A stretch of 7,955 nucleotides of DNA, taken from positions 1-7,955 of the forward strand of contig JBDUED010000120.1 of NCBI GenBank assembly GCA_040002595.1, in the 5' to 3' direction. Below the pieces are notes generated by a model, which had not been told where the DNA came from, made no database searches, and was given only the letters and a program-made list of their open reading frames with translations. Of this stretch, positions 6,065 to 7,955 are shown in pieces. The position numbers and the translations under genes were made by a program. The DNA comes from Dokdonella_A sp040002595. Its GTDB lineage: Bacteria; Pseudomonadota; Gammaproteobacteria; Xanthomonadales; Rhodanobacteraceae. The first letter of the stretch is position 1, and the number at the start of each line of letters is the position of its first letter.

Positions 6065-7321
6065 ATGGCCGTCGATTCCTCGGATTTCTACAGCGAACTC
6101 GATCAGCGCCTGGTCGCGGCCACCCGCGGCATCCGCCTGCTGGCGTCGGTTAGCTGGCCCGCGACGGTTGAGTTGCAGTTCATCGCGGCTTTCAAGGTGG
6201 GCAACGCCAAACTGCCCACGATCGACTACCCACAGGCTGATTTCGCAGACACGCGCGAAACGTTGCAGGCGATCGCCAAGGCTGCCGACACCGCGCATCC
6301 TCTGGGCGACTATATTGTCCGCACGGCCCAGTCGTGGTGCGTCGCTACCGAACTGCTTGACGCGGTGGGCACGCCGGCGATTACCGAGCATTCCGCCAGA
6401 CTTTATGGTCGCCCGGACGATCGCGTGCCGGGGGCGATGCTGACCAATCTCGATGCGGCGCGCCACTTCATCGTGATTGCAGACGAATACAACAGTGGCG
6501 CGGTGCTGGACGAGGTTGCGTCGGAGATTCCGGCGGAAACGTTGCGTGGCGAGTTACAGAACACGCTCGATGCGTTTTTCGGAGTCGACGTGGTCACGGT
6601 CGAGACCGATCCGGATCTGATCGCCAAAGCCGCGGCGGGCGCGACGCGGATCCGTCTGCGTTCGGCAACCAATTTCTCCGATTACGACCGCGACCAGTTG
6701 CTCGCGCACGAGGCGTTCGTGCACACGCTGACCGCGCTCAACGGTCGCGCGCAACCGAATCTGAAATCACTTGCGCGTTCCTCGCCGCGCACCACCGCGA
6801 CGCAGGAAGGGCTGGCGGTATTCGCCGAACTGATGTCGGGGTCAATCGATATCGCGCGCATGAAGCGCATTTCCCTGCGCATTCTCGGCATCGACATGGC
6901 GATTCGCGGTGCCGATTTCATCGAGGTGTTCCGTTTCTTCATGGAGGGTGGTCAAAACGAGAGCGACAGTTTTTCCTCCGCGCAGCGCGTTTTCCGCGGC
7001 GCGCCGGTGACGGGTGGCGCTGCATTCACCAAGGACGCGGTGTATCTGCGTGGTCTCCTGTCCGTGCACACGTTTTTTCGCTGGGCGCTGAAGAACCAGC
7101 GCATGGGGCTGTGCCGACATCTGTTTGCCGGCAAGCTTGCGCTGCGCGACGTGATTGCGCTGGAGCCATACTTCGACAACGGCTATATCGCGCAACCGCA
7201 TTACCTGCCGCCGTGGGTGCAGCACGCGCACGGGCTGGCCGGAATGCTCGCATTCTCGTTGTTTGCCAACCAGATTCGCCTCGACCGCGTCGAGGCGGAG
7301 GATTTGGTGTTGGGGCTGTAG
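6065..7321 (+). CDS. QEGLA-motif protein (DUF1704/MATCAP-like putative zinc carboxypeptidase)
   Basis: 418 aa from the ATG at 6065. It belongs to the family annotated 'flavohemoglobin expression-modulating QEGLA motif protein' (TIGR02421; DUF1704): the name-giving QEGLA is at 247-251. Thirty-two residues before the Q is HEAFVH at 215-220, an HExxxH motif. In the eukaryotic DUF1704 members (MATCAP/KIAA0895L, tubulin tyrosine carboxypeptidases) an HExxxH supplies two zinc His and the catalytic Glu, and a downstream Glu completes the site. By analogy H215, H220 and E248 would bind zinc and E216 would act as base. A further conserved-looking block is VFRG (309-312) with FTKDAVYLRG (321-330). No signal peptide or membrane segment is seen, so it is probably cytoplasmic. 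The peptidase role is inferred and the substrate unknown. No flavohemoglobin gene is nearby. Neither ATG 6065 nor the alternative GTG 6047 (6 residues longer) has a good ribosome site. Confidence 0.92.
   Translation: MAVDSSDFYSELDQRLVAATRGIRLLASVSWPATVELQFIAAFKVGNAKLPTIDYPQADFADTRETLQAIAKAADTAHPLGDYIVRTAQSWCVATELLDAVGTPAITEHSARLYGRPDDRVPGAMLTNLDAARHFIVIADEYNSGAVLDEVASEIPAETLRGELQNTLDAFFGVDVVTVETDPDLIAKAAAGATRIRLRSATNFSDYDRDQLLAHEAFVHTLTALNGRAQPNLKSLARSSPRTTATQEGLAVFAELMSGSIDIARMKRISLRILGIDMAIRGADFIEVFRFFMEGGQNESDSFSSAQRVFRGAPVTGGAAFTKDAVYLRGLLSVHTFFRWALKNQRMGLCRHLFAGKLALRDVIALEPYFDNGYIAQPHYLPPWVQHAHGLAGMLAFSLFANQIRLDRVEAEDLVLGL
7277..7297 (+). other. 8-bp stem-loop inside the 3' end of the QEGLA gene
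   Basis: CGCCTCGA (7277-7284) and TCGAGGCG (7290-7297) pair perfectly around a 5-nt loop, within the codons for RLDRVEAE close to the C-terminus. The T-rich stretch GTTTTTCTCGCTTTTCTT begins about 25 bases later, after the stop, too far for a classical terminator. It may be a chance outcome of GC-rich coding or help protect the 3' end of the message. Confidence 0.3.
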
Positions 7322-7341
7322 GTTTTTCTCGCTTTTCTTAA

Positions 7342-7366
7342 AGGGGAGGGCTTCCAGCCCTTGCCT
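7342..7366. other. Imperfect hairpin in the gap before the M20 gene
   Basis: A 6-bp stem AGGGCT (7347-7352) and AGCCCT (7356-7361) around TCC is extended by a G-T pair, one mismatch and three more pairs. It lies in the 96-bp gap between the QEGLA stop and the M20 gene, after a T-rich stretch (7323-7339). No U-tract follows on the plus strand. It could be a transcript-end structure, part of the M20 leader, or a copy of a dispersed extragenic repeat; one window cannot decide. Confidence 0.3.
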
Positions 7367-7404
7367 GGGCGGAGACAATGCGATTCCATGCACGTTTCCA
7401 CATG

Positions 7405-7412
7405 AGGGAGAG
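7405..7412 (+). promoter_or_regulatory. Strong ribosome binding site for the M20 gene
   Basis: AGGGAGAG ends five bases before the GTG at 7418 and is the best Shine-Dalgarno in the window. It decides the start, which is GTG, and places the signal peptide at the N-terminus. Confidence 0.75.
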
Positions 7413-7417
7413 TTGCC

Positions 7418-7955
7418 GTGAACAAGACCCTGGTCGCCGCGTCCTTGTTGATCGTGTTGTCGTCCGGCGCGACTTCCGCTGCCGAAACGAGCGAGCAGAT
7501 GATTCAACCACTGCTGCCGCAAATCACGACTTGGCGGCGTGATCTGCATGAGCACCCGGAACTTTCCAATCGTGAAGTGCGCACGTCGAAATTTGTCGCG
7601 GCGGAGTTGAAGAAATTCGGACTGGAAGTGCGCACCGGCATCGCGCACAACGGCGTGACCGGAATCTTGAAGGGCGGCAAGCCGGGGCCGAAGCTCGCGA
7701 TTCGCGCCGACATGGACGCACTGCCGGTAACCGAAGAAGTCGATCTTCCATTCGCCTCGAAAGTGAAGGGCGAATACCAGGGCAAACAGGTCGGCGTAAT
7801 GCACGCCTGCGGTCACGACGCGCATACCGCGATGACCCTTGGCATTGCCGAAGCGATGTCGAAGATCAGGAAAGATCTGCCAGGCGAAGTGATGTTCGTC
7901 TTCCAGCCCGCCGAAGAAGGTGCGCCGGCAGGCGAGGAGGGTGGGGCGCCGCTGA
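7418..7955 (+). CDS. Secreted M20 family metallo-amidohydrolase (3' end off window)
   Basis: 179 residues are visible from the GTG at 7418; the frame is open at the right edge and the full protein should be about 430-450 aa. Residues 1-22 are a Sec signal peptide (basic NK, hydrophobic LVAASLLIVL, cleavage likely near TSA-AE), so the enzyme acts in the periplasm or outside. After it comes an M20D (IAA-amino-acid hydrolase / hippurate hydrolase-like) catalytic domain: WRRDLHEHPELS at 39-50, RADMDALP at 96-103, MHACGHDAHTAM at 128-139 with metal-binding C131 and H133, and QPAEEG at 163-168 with the catalytic and metal Glu pair. The family hydrolyses N-acyl or N-aryl-acyl amino acids with a two-metal centre. 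The substrate is not evident. The missing part should hold the lid (dimerisation) domain and the final metal His. It lies 96 bp after the QEGLA gene on the same strand with its own strong ribosome site. Confidence 0.95.
   Translation, partial: MNKTLVAASLLIVLSSGATSAAETSEQMIQPLLPQITTWRRDLHEHPELSNREVRTSKFVAAELKKFGLEVRTGIAHNGVTGILKGGKPGPKLAIRADMDALPVTEEVDLPFASKVKGEYQGKQVGVMHACGHDAHTAMTLGIAEAMSKIRKDLPGEVMFVFQPAEEGAPAGEEGGAPL

Noticed and set aside
7361..7389. TTGCCT then TTCCAT at 17-bp spacing as a promoter for the M20 gene
   Set aside because: The -10 matches only three of six consensus bases and the -35 overlaps a hairpin arm; too weak to annotate.
6842..7825. 327-codon minus-strand open frame across the QEGLA end and the M20 start
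   Set aside because: It is antisense to two motif-supported genes and crosses their intergenic gap; no domain is visible.

Overview
This window reads as ordinary chromosomal DNA from a GC-rich gammaproteobacterium, most likely of the Xanthomonadales/Lysobacterales (Rhodanobacteraceae or Xanthomonadaceae). The assignment rests on protein character: a long Grx4-type glutaredoxin carrying a C-terminal rhodanese domain, which I associate with that order, plus an AlaA-type aminotransferase, an RsgA and a QEGLA protein of gammaproteobacterial type. Base composition and codon use look even throughout. There are no tRNA or rRNA genes, transposases, phage genes or CRISPR arrays, so no sign of recent transfer.

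Layout. The left 4.8 kb is a leftward (minus-strand) series. In order of transcription it holds an AlaA-like aminotransferase (4795-3551), a small SGNH/GDSL hydrolase (3499-2858), a secreted NlpC/P60 cysteine peptidase (2636-1980), an aldo/keto reductase (1872-928), and a three-part monothiol glutaredoxin (827 to beyond the left edge). Only the first two genes are close enough (51 bp) to suggest one transcript. The other gaps (221, 107 and 100 bp) could hold promoters, and a weak terminator-like hairpin follows the NlpC/P60 gene.

A 130-bp divergent control region (4796-4925) separates this set from a rightward set. The rightward set is the ribosome-assembly GTPase gene rsgA (4926-5999), a QEGLA-motif protein (6065-7321), and the start of a secreted M20 metal-dependent amidohydrolase (7418 to beyond the right edge). 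rsgA has a -10 box placed so that transcription would begin at or next to its ATG, so it is probably leaderless.

Functionally this is a mixed housekeeping neighbourhood: amino-acid metabolism, ribosome maturation, Fe-S/redox handling, cell-wall turnover and peptide hydrolysis. I see no multi-gene defence or mobile system. The two most interesting items are the QEGLA protein and the glutaredoxin. The QEGLA protein carries an HExxxH motif and a downstream Glu matching the zinc site of the eukaryotic tubulin tyrosine carboxypeptidases (MATCAP/DUF1704), but its bacterial substrate is unknown. The glutaredoxin joins CGFS-Grx, a cysteine-free A-type/HesB-like domain and a rhodanese, and has only two cysteines in its visible 275 residues.
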